Source of the DNA: Homoserinibacter gongjuensis
GTDB lineage: Bacteria; Actinomycetota; Actinomycetes; Actinomycetales; Microbacteriaceae
Assembly: GCF_030161875.1 (NCBI RefSeq)
Contig: NZ_BSVA01000001.1
Span: forward strand, 1,674,001 to 1,738,000
Reading direction: 5' to 3'
Length of the DNA stretch: 64,000 nt
This document shows positions 47,656 through 59,400 of the stretch, piece after piece. Under the pieces are notes generated by a model. The model made no database searches and was not told the DNA's origin. It saw nothing but the letters and a program-made list of their open reading frames with translations. Both the position numbers and the translations under genes were made by a program. Each line of letters starts with the position of its first letter. The first letter of the stretch is position 1.

Positions 47656-48264
47656 TCAGAAGCTGCCGAGCACGTCGAGCCGCAGCTGCGCCGCGACCGC
47701 GATCACGACGTAGTTGACGAGGGTGATCGGCGCGAGCCACGTGCCGATCACCTCGCCGACGCGCCGCGGGGAGCCACCCCAGACCCCTGCGCGGAGCGTC
47801 CAGGCCACCACCGACCAGAACAGCGGGATGGTCATGAGCCACACGAGCATGCACCACGGGCACAGCGAGCCGAACTCGAAGATGCTCCGGAAGGCGAACA
47901 TGTGCACGAGCGCGTAGCCACCCAGCACGAAGAGGGCGAAGACCCGCCAGTACCAGGCCCGCATACCGCCCGGTGAGGCGAGCGCGCCGATGGCCGCGTA
48001 GATCGGGCCGAGGAAGAGCACCATCCCGAGGAGGGCGTTCGTGAAGCCCAGCAGGTTGCCGGCCGGCGAGAGCAGGTTCGGGCCGCAGGTGACGAGCGGG
48101 CTGATGTCGCACGAGATGGCCGGCTCGGCGTTCGTGAGCTGCCCGACGTACTCGAGATAGAGCAGGAACGACACCGTCCAGGCGACGAGGCTCAGCACGA
48201 TCCACAGGATCGCCGTGCCGATGCCGGGGCGGAAGGTACGGGATGCGGGGGCGACGATGGTCAC
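47656..48264 (-). CDS. Vitamin K epoxide reductase (VKOR) family protein
   Basis: A 202-residue membrane oxidoreductase with five helices. The redox pairs are the loop cysteines in CDISPLVTCG and the active-site CPWC in SLCPWCMLV. In actinobacteria VKOR recycles DsbA-like thiol oxidases using quinone (family knowledge); the DsbA-like protein at 5555-6490 could be its partner. The GTG at 48264 overlaps the stop of the upstream transporter gene (GTGA), so the two are translated together. Confidence 0.92.
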   Translation of the reverse strand: MTIVAPASRTFRPGIGTAILWIVLSLVAWTVSFLLYLEYVGQLTNAEPAISCDISPLVTCGPNLLSPAGNLLGFTNALLGMVLFLGPIYAAIGALASPGGMRAWYWRVFALFVLGGYALVHMFAFRSIFEFGSLCPWCMLVWLMTIPLFWSVVAWTLRAGVWGGSPRRVGEVIGTWLAPITLVNYVVIAVAAQLRLDVLGSF

Positions 48265-49358
48265 AGGCTCAGCCTCTCTCGCGGGTCGGTGTCGACGTCG
48301 GCGCGCTCACCGGGGATATCCGACGCCCGCGCGCTGCGCCCGGTGAGGCGTCTCGCAAGATCGACGACCATCCCCGCGGCCGTCAGGCACCACACGCCGA
48401 GCCCCACCCAGAACCAGAGTGTGCCGATGGTCTCGACCACAGGCAGGCGATCCGCGCGCCCCAGGTAGATGCTCGCCGCCGCGTACATCCCCATCGGGAA
48501 CACGAAGCTCCACAGTGTCGGCTGGTAGCGCAGCGGGATGCGATGCACGAGGTGGCGCCACACCCCGGCCGCCAGCAGCACCGGGATCAGCCAGCTCGCG
48601 AACGCCCAGAAGATCACCGAGAGTCCCGCGATGAGCTCGCGCGTCACGTCGATCATGGGCGCGTCCGCCATCTCCACGATCCGCGCCCCTGCGACGACCG
48701 TGATCGCCACGGCACCCATCGCGACCCAGTACGGCGGGTCGAGGTCGTGCGGGTCGAGCCGGTAGAGCATCGCACGCAGCATCACGAACAGCGCGCACGC
48801 CGTGTAGAGCACGACGCCCGTCGACCATGCCACGATCGCGATGATCGCGAGCCACTGCCGCAGCGCCGGGTAAAGCGGCTCGAGCCCCGCGGCGACCACC
48901 GCGATCGACTGGCTCGCGACCACCCAGATGAACCACGTACCGTTCGCGCGGTCGAGCATCGGGCGGCGCGGGTTGCCGAGCACCGCGGTCCACGGGATCA
49001 CGTAGCCGAATACGACCCAGGCGAGCGTCGCGATGGCCAGCAGCACGGCGGCGGCCAGCCCCAGGCCGACCCCCACGAGCATCGCCCCGATGACGTTCGT
49101 CGCGGCGATGAAGGTGAAGAAGCCGAACGCGCGCGCCGGATCGTGGAAGTCATCCGACATCTGCCGGCGGTACGCCGCGAAGCGCCACACGTTGAGCACG
49201 ACGAGCACGAGGTAGAACACCACCGCGATCCAGAACAGCACGGATGCGAGCACCGCACGGTCGGTCAGCTGCGCCCCGATCGACACGATGCCGGTTCCCA
49301 TGACGCCGGCGAAGTAGCCGGGGTGAGACCCGCGGGGCCGCGCGGGGTGCTTCGGCAT
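48261..49358 (-). CDS. TDT-family (TehA/C4-dicarboxylate/SLAC1-like) transporter
   Basis: A 365-residue protein with ten predicted helices. The N-terminal half has GYFAGVMGTGIVSIGAQL, typical of the tellurite-resistance/dicarboxylate transporter family; later helices include TWFIWVVASQSIAVVAAG and LWSFVFPMGMYAAASIYLG. Substrate is an anion, not otherwise known. The ATG at 49358 is used; a GTG at 49392 opens a different short frame. The gene is divergent from the SufR-like regulator and overlaps VKOR. Confidence 0.87.
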   Translation of the reverse strand: MPKHPARPRGSHPGYFAGVMGTGIVSIGAQLTDRAVLASVLFWIAVVFYLVLVVLNVWRFAAYRRQMSDDFHDPARAFGFFTFIAATNVIGAMLVGVGLGLAAAVLLAIATLAWVVFGYVIPWTAVLGNPRRPMLDRANGTWFIWVVASQSIAVVAAGLEPLYPALRQWLAIIAIVAWSTGVVLYTACALFVMLRAMLYRLDPHDLDPPYWVAMGAVAITVVAGARIVEMADAPMIDVTRELIAGLSVIFWAFASWLIPVLLAAGVWRHLVHRIPLRYQPTLWSFVFPMGMYAAASIYLGRADRLPVVETIGTLWFWVGLGVWCLTAAGMVVDLARRLTGRSARASDIPGERADVDTDPRERLSL

Positions 49359-49528
49359 CCCGGATGCGTTCCTCGGCTTCGGCGCTGCTCACGTGAGGTC
49401 CCTTCGTCGCCGAACGGTTGCTGCACAGGGTACGACCCCGGCGGCGGTGCGCTTCCTCGGATCACCGTGCAAATCCGCCCCGCCGCACGGGTGCGCCGGT
49501 GTCGGTGGGGGAGGCGTTGAATGGGGGC

Positions 49529-50098
49529 ATGCCCGCCCGGGGACTCCGCACGTACTACAAGACGCTCGATTCGCTGAGCCGGATCAATCTGCTGCACGCG
49601 CTGCAGACACGTGGTGCCCTGACGGTCGACGAGCTCGCACAGGCGACGGGTCTGCACCCGAACACGGCGCGCGAGCATCTGCATCGACTCATCGCGGTCG
49701 GGCTCGTGCGCGCGGAGCCGATCCTGCGCGGCGTGCGGGGGCGTCCTGTGCTGCGATACCGCGCATCCGGGGCGACGACCGGCGGGGAGCGCGGCCGCGA
49801 GGCGCGCGCGGCGCAGCAGCTCGCGGCGCTCGACGGCCACCTCGCCCGGTGCGGCTTCACCGCCGCGATCGATCGCGGCACGAGCCGGCTCACCCTGCGC
49901 GACTGCCCGTTCGCCGCACTGTCAGAGGGCAATCCGCAGGTCTGCGAGGTGCACCGCGCCCTCATCGCGGATGCCCTGGCCGCCTCGCCGGGGCCGGTGC
50001 GCGCGGGGCGGTTGCAGCGTCTCGTGACCGAGCACGAGTGCACGCTCGAACTCACTCGCACGCCAGAATCCACAACATCTAGTGGCGAGGTTCCGTGA
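49529..50098 (+). CDS. SufR-like HTH regulator with cysteine motif
   Basis: A 189-residue winged-helix regulator: RINLLHALQTRGALTVDELA then QATGLHPNTAREHLHRLIAVGLVR is the HTH, followed by GVRGRPVLRYRA. The C-terminal half has DCPFAALSEGNPQVCEVH, a Cys-X12-Cys pair as in SufR, and a last Cys in TEHECTLEL, so an Fe-S sensor is plausible (inference). It shares its plan with the regulator at 16475-17151. The nrdD gene follows 81 bases downstream. The ATG at 49529 is preceded by GGGGGC; GGGGGAGG lies further up. Confidence 0.82.
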   Translation: MPARGLRTYYKTLDSLSRINLLHALQTRGALTVDELAQATGLHPNTAREHLHRLIAVGLVRAEPILRGVRGRPVLRYRASGATTGGERGREARAAQQLAALDGHLARCGFTAAIDRGTSRLTLRDCPFAALSEGNPQVCEVHRALIADALAASPGPVRAGRLQRLVTEHECTLELTRTPESTTSSGEVP

Positions 50099-50117
50099 TA
50101 AATACCAGATGTAGTGC
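50070..50117 (+). promoter_or_regulatory. Pair of NrdR-type boxes before nrdD
   Basis: Box 1 CCACAACATCTAGTGG (50070-50085) and box 2 ATACCAGATGTAGTGC (50102-50117) are imperfect palindromes with centres 32 bases apart, three helical turns, the classical layout of NrdR sites. Box 1 lies inside the end of the regulator gene. TAGCCT at 50126-50131 is the likely -10, so box 2 covers the -35 region. Confidence 0.8.
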
Positions 50118-50179
50118 CGGCTGCCTAGCCTCGTCGTAGGCGCGTGGCGAGGGACCCCGCGCGAGAAGGAGGAACCCGG

Positions 50180-51986
50180 ATGCCACAGCCCACCGCGACG
50201 GCCGTCGACGTCGCATCTACGATCGACGAGTACCTCGACCGCTCCGATTGGCGCGTCAACGCCAACGCCAACCAGGGCTACTCGCTCGGCGGACTCATCC
50301 TGAACACCGCAGGCAAGGTCGTCGCGAACTACTGGCTCGACGAGGTCTACCCCGCCGAGATCGGTCGCGCGCACCGCGAGGGCGACCTGCACATCCACGA
50401 CCTCGACATGCTCGCCGGCTACTGTGCCGGCTGGTCGCTGCGGGTGCTCCTCGAGGAGGGGCTCAACGGGGTGCCCGGCAAGGTCGACGCCCTGCCCCCA
50501 AGCACTTCGGATCGGCGGTCGGGCAGATCGTGAACTTCCTCGGCACGATGCAGAACGAGTGGGCCGGCGCGCAGGCGTTCAGCTCCTTCGACACCTACAT
50601 GGCGCCGTTCGTGCGCATCGACCGGCTCGGCTACGCCGAGGTGCGCCAGCACCTGCAGGAGCTCGTCTACAACCTCAACGTGCCCTCGCGCTGGGGCACG
50701 CAGACCCCTTCACCAACCTCACCTTCGACTGGGTGTGCCCGGCCGACCTGCGCGAGCAGGTGCCGGTGATCGGCGGTGTCGCGCAGGATTTCAGCTACGG
50801 CGAGCTGGCCGAGGAGATGGCGCTCATCAACCGCGCCTACATTGACGTCATGACGGCAGGGGATGCGAGCGGACGCGTCTTCACCTTCCCGATCCCGACC
50901 TACAACATCACCGAGGACTTCGACTGGACCTCCGAGAACGCCGAGCGACTGTTCGCGATGACGGCCAAATACGGCACGCCCTACTTCCAGAACTTCATCA
51001 ACTCCGAGCTCGAGCCCGGGCAGATCCGGTCGATGTGCTGCCGCCTGCAGCTCGACCTGCGCGAACTGCTCAAGCGCGGCAACGGACTCTTCGGCTCGGC
51101 CGAGCAGACCGGGTCGCTCGGCGTCGTCACGATCAACTGCGCGCGGCTCGGCTACCTCAACCCGCGCGACGAAGCGGGCGTGCTGCACGACCTCGACCGC
51201 CTGCTCGAGCTCGCGCGCGACTCGCTCGAACTCAAGCGCGAGGTCGTCGACCGCTTGATCCGCGACGGCCTCTTCCCGTACACGAAGCGCTATCTCGGCG
51301 GAGGCCTGCGCAACCACTTCTCGACCATCGGCGTCAACGGCATCAACGAGCTGGTGCGCAACATGACGGGCGACGAGCACGACATCACGACGCAGGAGGG
51401 CCACGCGATCGCCGTGCGCCTGCTCGACCACGTGCGCGCCCGCATGATCGAGTTCCAGGAGGCGACAGGCCACCTCTACAACCTCGAGGCCTCGCCCGCC
51501 GAGGGCACCACCTACCGCTTCGCGAAGGAGGATCGCAAACGGTTCCGCGGCATCCTGCAGGCGGGCACCGAGAGCAATCCGTACTACACGAACTCCTCGC
51601 AGCTTCCGGTCGGCTTCACCGACGACCCGTTCGAGGCCCTCGATCGCCAAGACGAGCTGCAGACCAAGTACACGGGCGGCACCGTGCTGCACCTCTACAT
51701 GTCGGAGCGGCTCTCGAGCGCCGACGCCTGCCGCGAACTCGTGCGGCGCTCGCTCGCCACCCACCGGCTGCCCTACATCACCGTCACACCGACGTTCTCC
51801 ATCTGCCCCGAGCACGGCTACCTCGCCGGCGAACACCCCAGCTGCCCCAGCTGCGGCGGCGAATGCGAGGTGTGGACGCGCGTCATGGGCTACTTCCGCC
51901 CGGTCAGCTCGTTCAACATCGGCAAGAAGGGCGAGCACGCCGAGCGCACGCACTTCGTGGAGTCCGCGCTCGCCGGGGTGAGCTGA
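50180..51986 (+). CDS. nrdD: Anaerobic ribonucleoside-triphosphate reductase (two frame breaks)
   Basis: Class III (glycyl-radical) ribonucleotide reductase making dNTPs without oxygen; 602 residues after repair. It lacks the N-terminal ATP cone. Seen are DLHIHDLDMLAGYCAGWSL, the active-site Cys segment QIRSMCCRLQLD, the four zinc cysteines in ICPEH, SCPSC and GGEC, and the radical loop RVMGYFRPVSSFN near the C-terminus. Breaks: CCCCC 50495-50499 (one short, PPKHFGSAVGQ expected) and CCCC 50705-50708 (one short, TPFTNLTFDW expected). The ATG at 50180 follows AAGGAGG. It heads an operon with nrdG. Confidence 0.95.
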
Positions 51987-51988
51987 CG

Positions 51989-52678
51989 ATGCGCGGCCCG
52001 GCCCTCGCATCCGGCACGTCCGCACCGGTGGCAGAGCAGCTGCAGATCGCCGGTCTCGCGCGCCTGTCGAGCTGCGACTGGCCGGGCAAGCTCGTCGCCA
52101 CGGTGTTCCTGCAGGGCTGCCCGCTCGACTGCGGCTACTGCCACAACCCGGGCCTCCTCGATCCGCGGGTGCCGGGCGTCGTGGCGTGGCACGAGGTGCT
52201 CGAGCTGCTGGCCCGTCGTCGTGGCCTGCTCGACGGCGTCGTGTTCTCGGGTGGCGAGCCCACCCGGCAAGCGGGTCTGCCGGATGCCATGCGCCAGGTG
52301 CGGGAGTTCGGCTTCGGCGTGGGACTGCATACCGCGGCACCGTATCCCCGCATGTTCGCCGAGGTGCTGCCGCTGTGCGACTGGATCGGGCTCGACATCA
52401 AGGCGCCGCAGCGGATGTACGGCCAGGTCACCGGGGTGGCCTCCGCGGGGGCGAAGGCGTTCGCGTGCCTCGAGCTGGCGCTCGCGGCGGGGGTGCCGCT
52501 GCAGGTGCGCACGACGGTGGACCCCACGACGATGAGCGAGGCGGATGTGGCCGAGCTCACCGCGACGCTGCACGGTCTCGGCGTCGCCCGGCACGTGCTG
52601 CAGGAGGTGCGCATGGAGGGCGTGCGGCAGGAGTACCGGGACCTTGGTCCCGTTCACCCCCGTTCCGCGCGGGAGTAG
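51989..52678 (+). CDS. nrdG: Anaerobic RNR-activating radical-SAM protein
   Basis: Radical-SAM activase that installs the glycyl radical on NrdD. The 229-residue product has the cluster motif QGCPLDCGYCHNPG (Cys-X3-Cys-X2-Cys), the SAM-contact VVFSGGEPTRQ and the later DWIGLDIKAP. It starts two bases after the nrdD stop (ATG 51989), so the two are co-translated. Confidence 0.95.
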   Translation: MRGPALASGTSAPVAEQLQIAGLARLSSCDWPGKLVATVFLQGCPLDCGYCHNPGLLDPRVPGVVAWHEVLELLARRRGLLDGVVFSGGEPTRQAGLPDAMRQVREFGFGVGLHTAAPYPRMFAEVLPLCDWIGLDIKAPQRMYGQVTGVASAGAKAFACLELALAAGVPLQVRTTVDPTTMSEADVAELTATLHGLGVARHVLQEVRMEGVRQEYRDLGPVHPRSARE

Positions 52679-52705
52679 CGTGAAGAGAGTAGGAAGGGAC
52701 ACGAC

Positions 52706-54313
<1,608 letters not shown>

Positions 54314-54317
<4 letters not shown>

Positions 54318-54745
54318 GCGACCTCGACGCGCTCTACCCCGAGATCATCGCGGACCACGTGAAGCATCCGCGACGCAAGGGCGAGCTCGCCGACGCGACC
54401 GTCGAATCCCGGCAGCTGAACCCGACGTGCGGCGACGAGGTGACGCTGCAGCTCCTGCTCGACGGGGACCGCATCGTGGATGTCGCCTGGGCCGGCCGGG
54501 GCTGCATGATCTCGCAGTCGTCGGCCTCGATCCTGGCCGAACAGGCACCCGGCCTCACGATCGGCGAGCTCGAGGAGCGCATCGCCTCGTTCCGCGCCTC
54601 GATGCGCTCTCGAGGCGAGCTGCCGGTCGACGAGGAGCTGCTCGGCGATGCCGTGGCGCTCGAGGGGGCCTCCCGATTCGTGGCACGTGTGAAGTGCGCC
54701 CTGCTGCCGTGGGTGGCGGCGGAGGCGGCGCTCGCCGAACGCTGA
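54314..54745 (+). CDS. sufU: SufU Fe-S assembly / sulfur-transfer protein
   Basis: A 143-residue NifU/IscU-like protein that takes sulfur from SufS. The three metal-binding cysteines are in LNPTCGDEVTL, GRGCMISQSSAS and RVKCALLPW, with the SufU-type insertion before the last. The GTG at 54314 overlaps the sufS stop (GTGA). SufBCD is not in the window, so this pair probably supplies clusters for the anaerobic module or a remote SUF machine. Confidence 0.94.
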
Positions 54746-54775
54746 GCCGTCGTCCGCCGGGTCTACGGTGGATGA

Positions 54776-55246
54776 GTGGATCTCTCACTCTCCGGCATCG
54801 GCGCCCGAGCGCTGCGAACCCGCTGGTTCGTGCGCGCCCCGATCTGGCTCTACCGCCACGGACTCGGATGGCTGCTCGGCAGCCGCATCCTCATGCTCGA
54901 GCACACCGGCCGCAGCTCCGGGCAGCCGCGATACGTCTGCCTCGAGATCGTCGAGCGGCCGGCCCCCGACCGCATCGTGATCGTGTCGGGCTTCGGCGAG
55001 CGCGCTCAGTGGTACCGCAACCTGCAGGCCGACCCGAACTGCTTCGTGAGCACGGGACGGATGCGGCGCGCCCCCGCGGTGGCTCGCCTGCTCACCGGGC
55101 CCGAGGCATCCGCTGCGCTCGAGCGGTACCAGCACGCGCACCCGCGCGACTGGGAGATGCTGCGGGGTGCGATCGAGAAGGCCGTCGGGCATCCGGTACA
55201 GGGGCTGCCCATGGTCGAACTGCGGCTCGAGGCAGCCGGGAGCTGA
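54776..55246 (+). CDS. Deazaflavin (F420)-dependent nitroreductase-family protein
   Basis: A 156-residue split-beta-barrel protein of the Ddn family. Family marks are LMLEHTGRSSGQPRYVCLEI, IVSGFGERAQWYRNLQADP and the C-terminal PMVELRLEA. Members use F420 to reduce quinones or nitro-compounds. The GTG at 54776 is six bases after TACGGT (54764-54769), a leaderless start. Confidence 0.88.
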   Translation: MDLSLSGIGARALRTRWFVRAPIWLYRHGLGWLLGSRILMLEHTGRSSGQPRYVCLEIVERPAPDRIVIVSGFGERAQWYRNLQADPNCFVSTGRMRRAPAVARLLTGPEASAALERYQHAHPRDWEMLRGAIEKAVGHPVQGLPMVELRLEAAGS

Positions 55247-55307
55247 TTCCGGCGCGTCCCCCTGACGGGCGGCAGGCGCGGGCCGCGCAACCCGCTAGTT
55301 TTATCGC

Positions 55308-55709
55308 ATGGCGACACGGGCGGAGAAGAAGCGCGCGCGCGAACTCGTCGACACTCTCGTCTGGGATCTGCCCGAGATGAACCCCAAGCTCGGCACCCTG
55401 CCCCCGAACCCCGACGGGCTCGAGCACTGCGCCGAGTTCGAGGTGCTGCCCGGCATCAAGGCCGTGTGCTTTCCCGATGGCGACAGCTGGCGGGGTCTGC
55501 TCGTGCAGTACGACCCGGCCACGGGCCAGGTCACGAGCACCATGGAGCACCAGATCCGGGCCCAGTCCGACGAGGACGCCCCGCGGTGGGCGCAGCTCGT
55601 GATCTACGACATCCTCGCGAGCGCCGTCAAGAGCGCCCCCTCCGAGGCCGCCGCCACGATGCCGCGCGAGCGCCTCGCGAAGGTGTCGCAGCTGCTCGAG
55701 CGTCTCTGA
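55308..55709 (+). CDS. Conserved hypothetical protein, 133 residues
   Basis: Soluble protein beginning TRAEKKRARELVDTLVWDLP, with LEHCAEFEVLPGIKAVCFPDGD and a helical end (RWAQLVIYDILASAVKSAPSE). I do not recognise the family. The ATG at 55308 is six bases after TAGTTT (55296-55301), a leaderless start, and the composition fits a real gene. Confidence 0.72.
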   Translation: MATRAEKKRARELVDTLVWDLPEMNPKLGTLPPNPDGLEHCAEFEVLPGIKAVCFPDGDSWRGLLVQYDPATGQVTSTMEHQIRAQSDEDAPRWAQLVIYDILASAVKSAPSEAAATMPRERLAKVSQLLERL

Positions 55710-55787
55710 GACACCACTGAGGCGTCACGTCGCGTCGCGCCCGCGCCGTGTAACACGACAGAAATCGACGCCTCATACGCTGAGCTC

Positions 55788-56264
55788 GTGCCGCAGTCAG
55801 CCCCCGTCATCGCCCTCGGCGACCTGAACGACCCGCGCGTGCTGCGCCTGCTCGACGACCACCTCGCCGACATGTACGCCACCTCGCCGCCCGAGAGCGT
55901 GCACGCCCTCGACGTGTCGGGACTGCAGCATCCCGACGTCACGTTCTGGGCGCTCGCGGAGGGCGAGCAGCTGCTCGGCTGCGTCGCGCTCAAGCAGCTC
56001 GACGCGCGGCACGGCGAACTCAAGTCGATGCGCACGGATGCCGCAGCACGCGGCCGTGGGTTCGGTCGCCTGCTGCTGGAGCACGTGGTGGCCGAGGCGC
56101 GGGCCCGCGGCTACACCCGGCTGAGCCTCGAGACGGGCGCGGAGGACTTCTTCCGCCCGGCCCGCGCGCTCTACGCGCGGTACGGCTTCCTCGAGACGGA
56201 GCCGTTCGCCGACTACGCGCTCGACCCCAACAGCGTCTTCTTCACGCTCGAACTCGTCTCCTAG
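55788..56264 (+). CDS. GNAT-family N-acetyltransferase
   Basis: A 158-residue acetyl-CoA-dependent acetyltransferase. The GNAT core is seen in LLGCVALKQLD, ELKSMRTDAAARGRGFGRLL (Q/RxxGxG/A loop) and the ARALYARYGFLETEPF segment. Similar to the YsnE/putative ammonia-group acetyltransferases. The GTG at 55788 is six bases after TACGCT (55776-55781). The 70-base repeat begins three bases after the stop. Confidence 0.9.
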   Translation: MPQSAPVIALGDLNDPRVLRLLDDHLADMYATSPPESVHALDVSGLQHPDVTFWALAEGEQLLGCVALKQLDARHGELKSMRTDAAARGRGFGRLLLEHVVAEARARGYTRLSLETGAEDFFRPARALYARYGFLETEPFADYALDPNSVFFTLELVS

Positions 56265-56266
56265 GC

Positions 56267-56336
56267 CAAACGCTGTAGCGGTTCGCGACGGGCGCCCGTC
56301 ATTCCTGGGGCCCGCGGCGAATCGCTACAGCGTTTG
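56267..56336. repeat. 70-base terminal-inverted-repeat element, copy 2
   Basis: CAAACGCTGTAGCGGTTCGC (56267-56286) faces GCGAATCGCTACAGCGTTTG (56317-56336), 20-base arms with one mismatch, enclosing a 30-base centre. Same length as the element at 4049-4118, inverted relative to it. It can fold as one long hairpin right after the GNAT stop codon. Confidence 0.85.
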
Positions 56337-56400
56337 ACATGATCGGCGGGCACGTGTTTCGCTCCCGGGTTCCCGAGGGCGCGCGACCTATCGTGGCCGT

Positions 56401-59400
56401 GTGTGGCCTGCCAATCGACGGGATGATGACTCCGGGGAGATCCCGGTGAGTCCTGATGCATCCGTGCAGCCGGCGACGCCGCTGCTCGCACCCGCCCCTG
56501 CGGTCCGCGGTGTCGCGGATACCGCTCGTGACGCCTGGCGTTCCGAGCTCGCCGAGCTCGGCGGCACCTCCCCTGCTGCACTTCGTCGACGCGCCGACCA
56601 CCCGCATCGAGCTGTCGACGACGCACCCCGGTGGCCTTGCGCGCTTCATCACCGGCAAGTCGACGCTGCTCTCGCAGCTCATCCGCGACGACCTCGCCCT
56701 GCGTCGCGCCCGCGTCGCCGCGGAGCGCATCACCGCGAAGGGCCTCGAGCTCTCGACCACCCGCGGCCTCGACGTCGTGCACCTCGGGATCGGCATCGTG
56801 CGGTGGACCCACGATCGCGTCGACTACTGCGCGCCGCTGCTGCTGCGCCCCTCGCCATCCGCCGCCACGGACGCGACTACGAGCTGCGCCTGCGCGGCGC
56901 CGCCGTGCTCAACCCGGCGCTCGCGCGCGCGCTCGAGAAGCAGTACGGCATCTCGCTCGACGCCGCCACCTTCGTGGCGCTCTCCGACGACGACGGCACC
57001 TTCAAGCCGAACGCCGTGATCGACCAGCTGCGGCGCCTCACCGGCCACCTCGGCGAGATCGTGGTGCAGCCGCGCCTGGTCGTCTCGTCGTTCGAGGAGG
57101 TCGCGCCCGCGCTCGTCGCCGATGCCAAGAGCCTCGACCACCCGGTGCTCGACGCCGCGGCGGGGGATGCGACGGCCAAGTGGACGCTCGAGGAGGGCTA
57201 CCAGGCGGTCGAGGCCGCCGACGCCGACCGCCGCGACCCGTCGACCGACGTGCTGCTGCTCGACGCCGACGCCGAGCAGGAGCACATCGTGGCGCAGATC
57301 GCCGCGGGCAACTCGCTCGTCGTGCGCACGCTGCCCGGCACCGGCGCCACCCAGACCATCGTCAACGCACTTGGCATGCTCGTGGGCCAGAACAAGCGCG
57401 TGCTCGTCGTGAGCCCGCGGCGCGCGAGCCTGCGCGGCATCGCCCAGCGGCTCGGGGATGTGGGGCTCGCCGGCATGGCCGTGTCGCCGTCGTCGCTGCG
57501 TCGCGACGTGGTGCGCGGCATCGCGCGCAACGAGAAGGCCATCCAGCCGCAGCTCGCCGAGGTCGACGAGGCGCTCGTGCGGCTGCGCAGCGTGCTCATC
57601 GACTACCGCGAGGCGCTCTCGCGCACCGACGAGACCCTGTGGGTGTCGGTGTTCGACTGCGTGGCCGAGCTGTCGCGTCTCGCGCTGCTGCCGCATCCGC
57701 CCACCACGACCGCGCGGCTCACCCCGCAGGCCGTGCGCGCCCTCGCGGGCGACCGGGCGAGCGTCGCCGCGACCATGGTGGAGGCTGCTCGCCTCGGGGA
57801 GTTCCGCTACGGGCCGGGCGACTCGCCCTGGTACGGTGCCCAGTTCGCCACCGGCGACGAGGCAGCCCGCGCCCACGGGATCGCCAAGAAGCTGCACGCC
57901 GACGGCCTTCCGCGGCTGCTCATCAAGGCGAACGCGCTCATCGGCTCCACGCGGATGCGGCCGTTCACCACGATCGCCGAACTCGGCATCTATCTGCGCC
58001 TGCTCTCGGAGCTGCGCGACACGCTCGACAAGTTCGACGCGAGCGTGTTCGACCGCTCGCTCTCGGAGCTCATCGTGGCGACCGCGCCGCGGCGCGACGC
58101 CCCGAGATGTCGGGCGCCAACCGCCGGCGGCTCAAGAAGCTCGCGCGCGAGTACGTGCGCCCGGGCATGCATGTGGGCGATCTGCACGAGGCGCTCACCG
58201 CGATCCAGCAGCAGCGCATCCTGTGGCAGCGCTACGTCGCCGCGGGCGTGACGCCCGAGGTGCCCACCGGCATCTCGGACGTGCAGGTCGCCTGGCAGCA
58301 GGTCTCCGCCGACCTCGCCGAGCTCGACGCCCCGCTCGGCCGCACCACCCCGAGACGCGTCTCGCATCCCTGCCGCTGCACCAGCTCGCCGACCTGCTCG
58401 AGGAGCTCGCCGCCGAGTCCGACGTGCTGAACAACCTGCAGGAGCGCAGCGCCCTCATGCAGCGGTTGCGCGACCTCGACCTCGACGAGTTCATCGCCGA
58501 CCTCGCCGCGCGCCACGTGCCTGAAGATCAGGTGGCGGCCGAGCTCGAGCTCGCCTGGTGGCGCTCGGCACTCGACGGGCTGCTCGTGAACGACCGCGCC
58601 CTGCTCGGCGCGAAGACGGATGTGCTGCAGCGTCTCGAGGCCGACTTCCGGCTCGTCGACGAGGCGCACCAGCAGGGCAGCGCGGGCCTGCTCGCCTGGC
58701 AGCTCGCCGAGAACTGGCGGATCGGGATCATCGACTGGCCGGATGAGGCCGCCGCGCTCAAGCAGCTCATCACGGCCGGCGCCCTCACCGCGGAGTCGCT
58801 GCAGCGACTCGCCCCCACCTCTCGCGCACGGTCGCGCCCGTGTGGCTCGCCTCGCCGTACGAGATCGACCAGGTGAGCGACACGATGCCGATCGACGTCG
58901 TGATCCTCGTCGACGCGGGGGCCACGACCCTCGCCGAGAACGTCGGCGCGATCCGCCGTGCGCGTCAGGTGCTCGTCTTCGGCGACCCCGTGACGCAGAC
59001 CCCGGCCCCCTTCCGCATCGGGCTCGACGAGGGGAGGAGTCGCCCGTCGCGGTGGCGTACCCCTCGGCGCGCGCGTCGATGCCGGTGCGGGGTGCGGATG
59101 TGGACGAGGCGGATGCGGCGGATGCGGTGGAGACCGCGGACGCGGATGATGCTGATGCGGGTGATTTCGATACGCCGCCCGCGGCGGCTACTCAATCCGC
59201 GGGGGTGCCCCTGCGGCTCCTCCCTCAGCTGAGCAGGTGGACGACGCACCCGCCGACGACCTGCACGCGCGCTCCGCGTTCGCGCAGCTCGCATCCGTGC
59301 TGCCCGTGCTCTCGCTCACCCGCAGCTACCGGGCCGGCGGCGAGGACCTCGCCGAGCTCGTCAACCGCCGCTTCTACGGCGGGCGCATCGACGCGCTGCC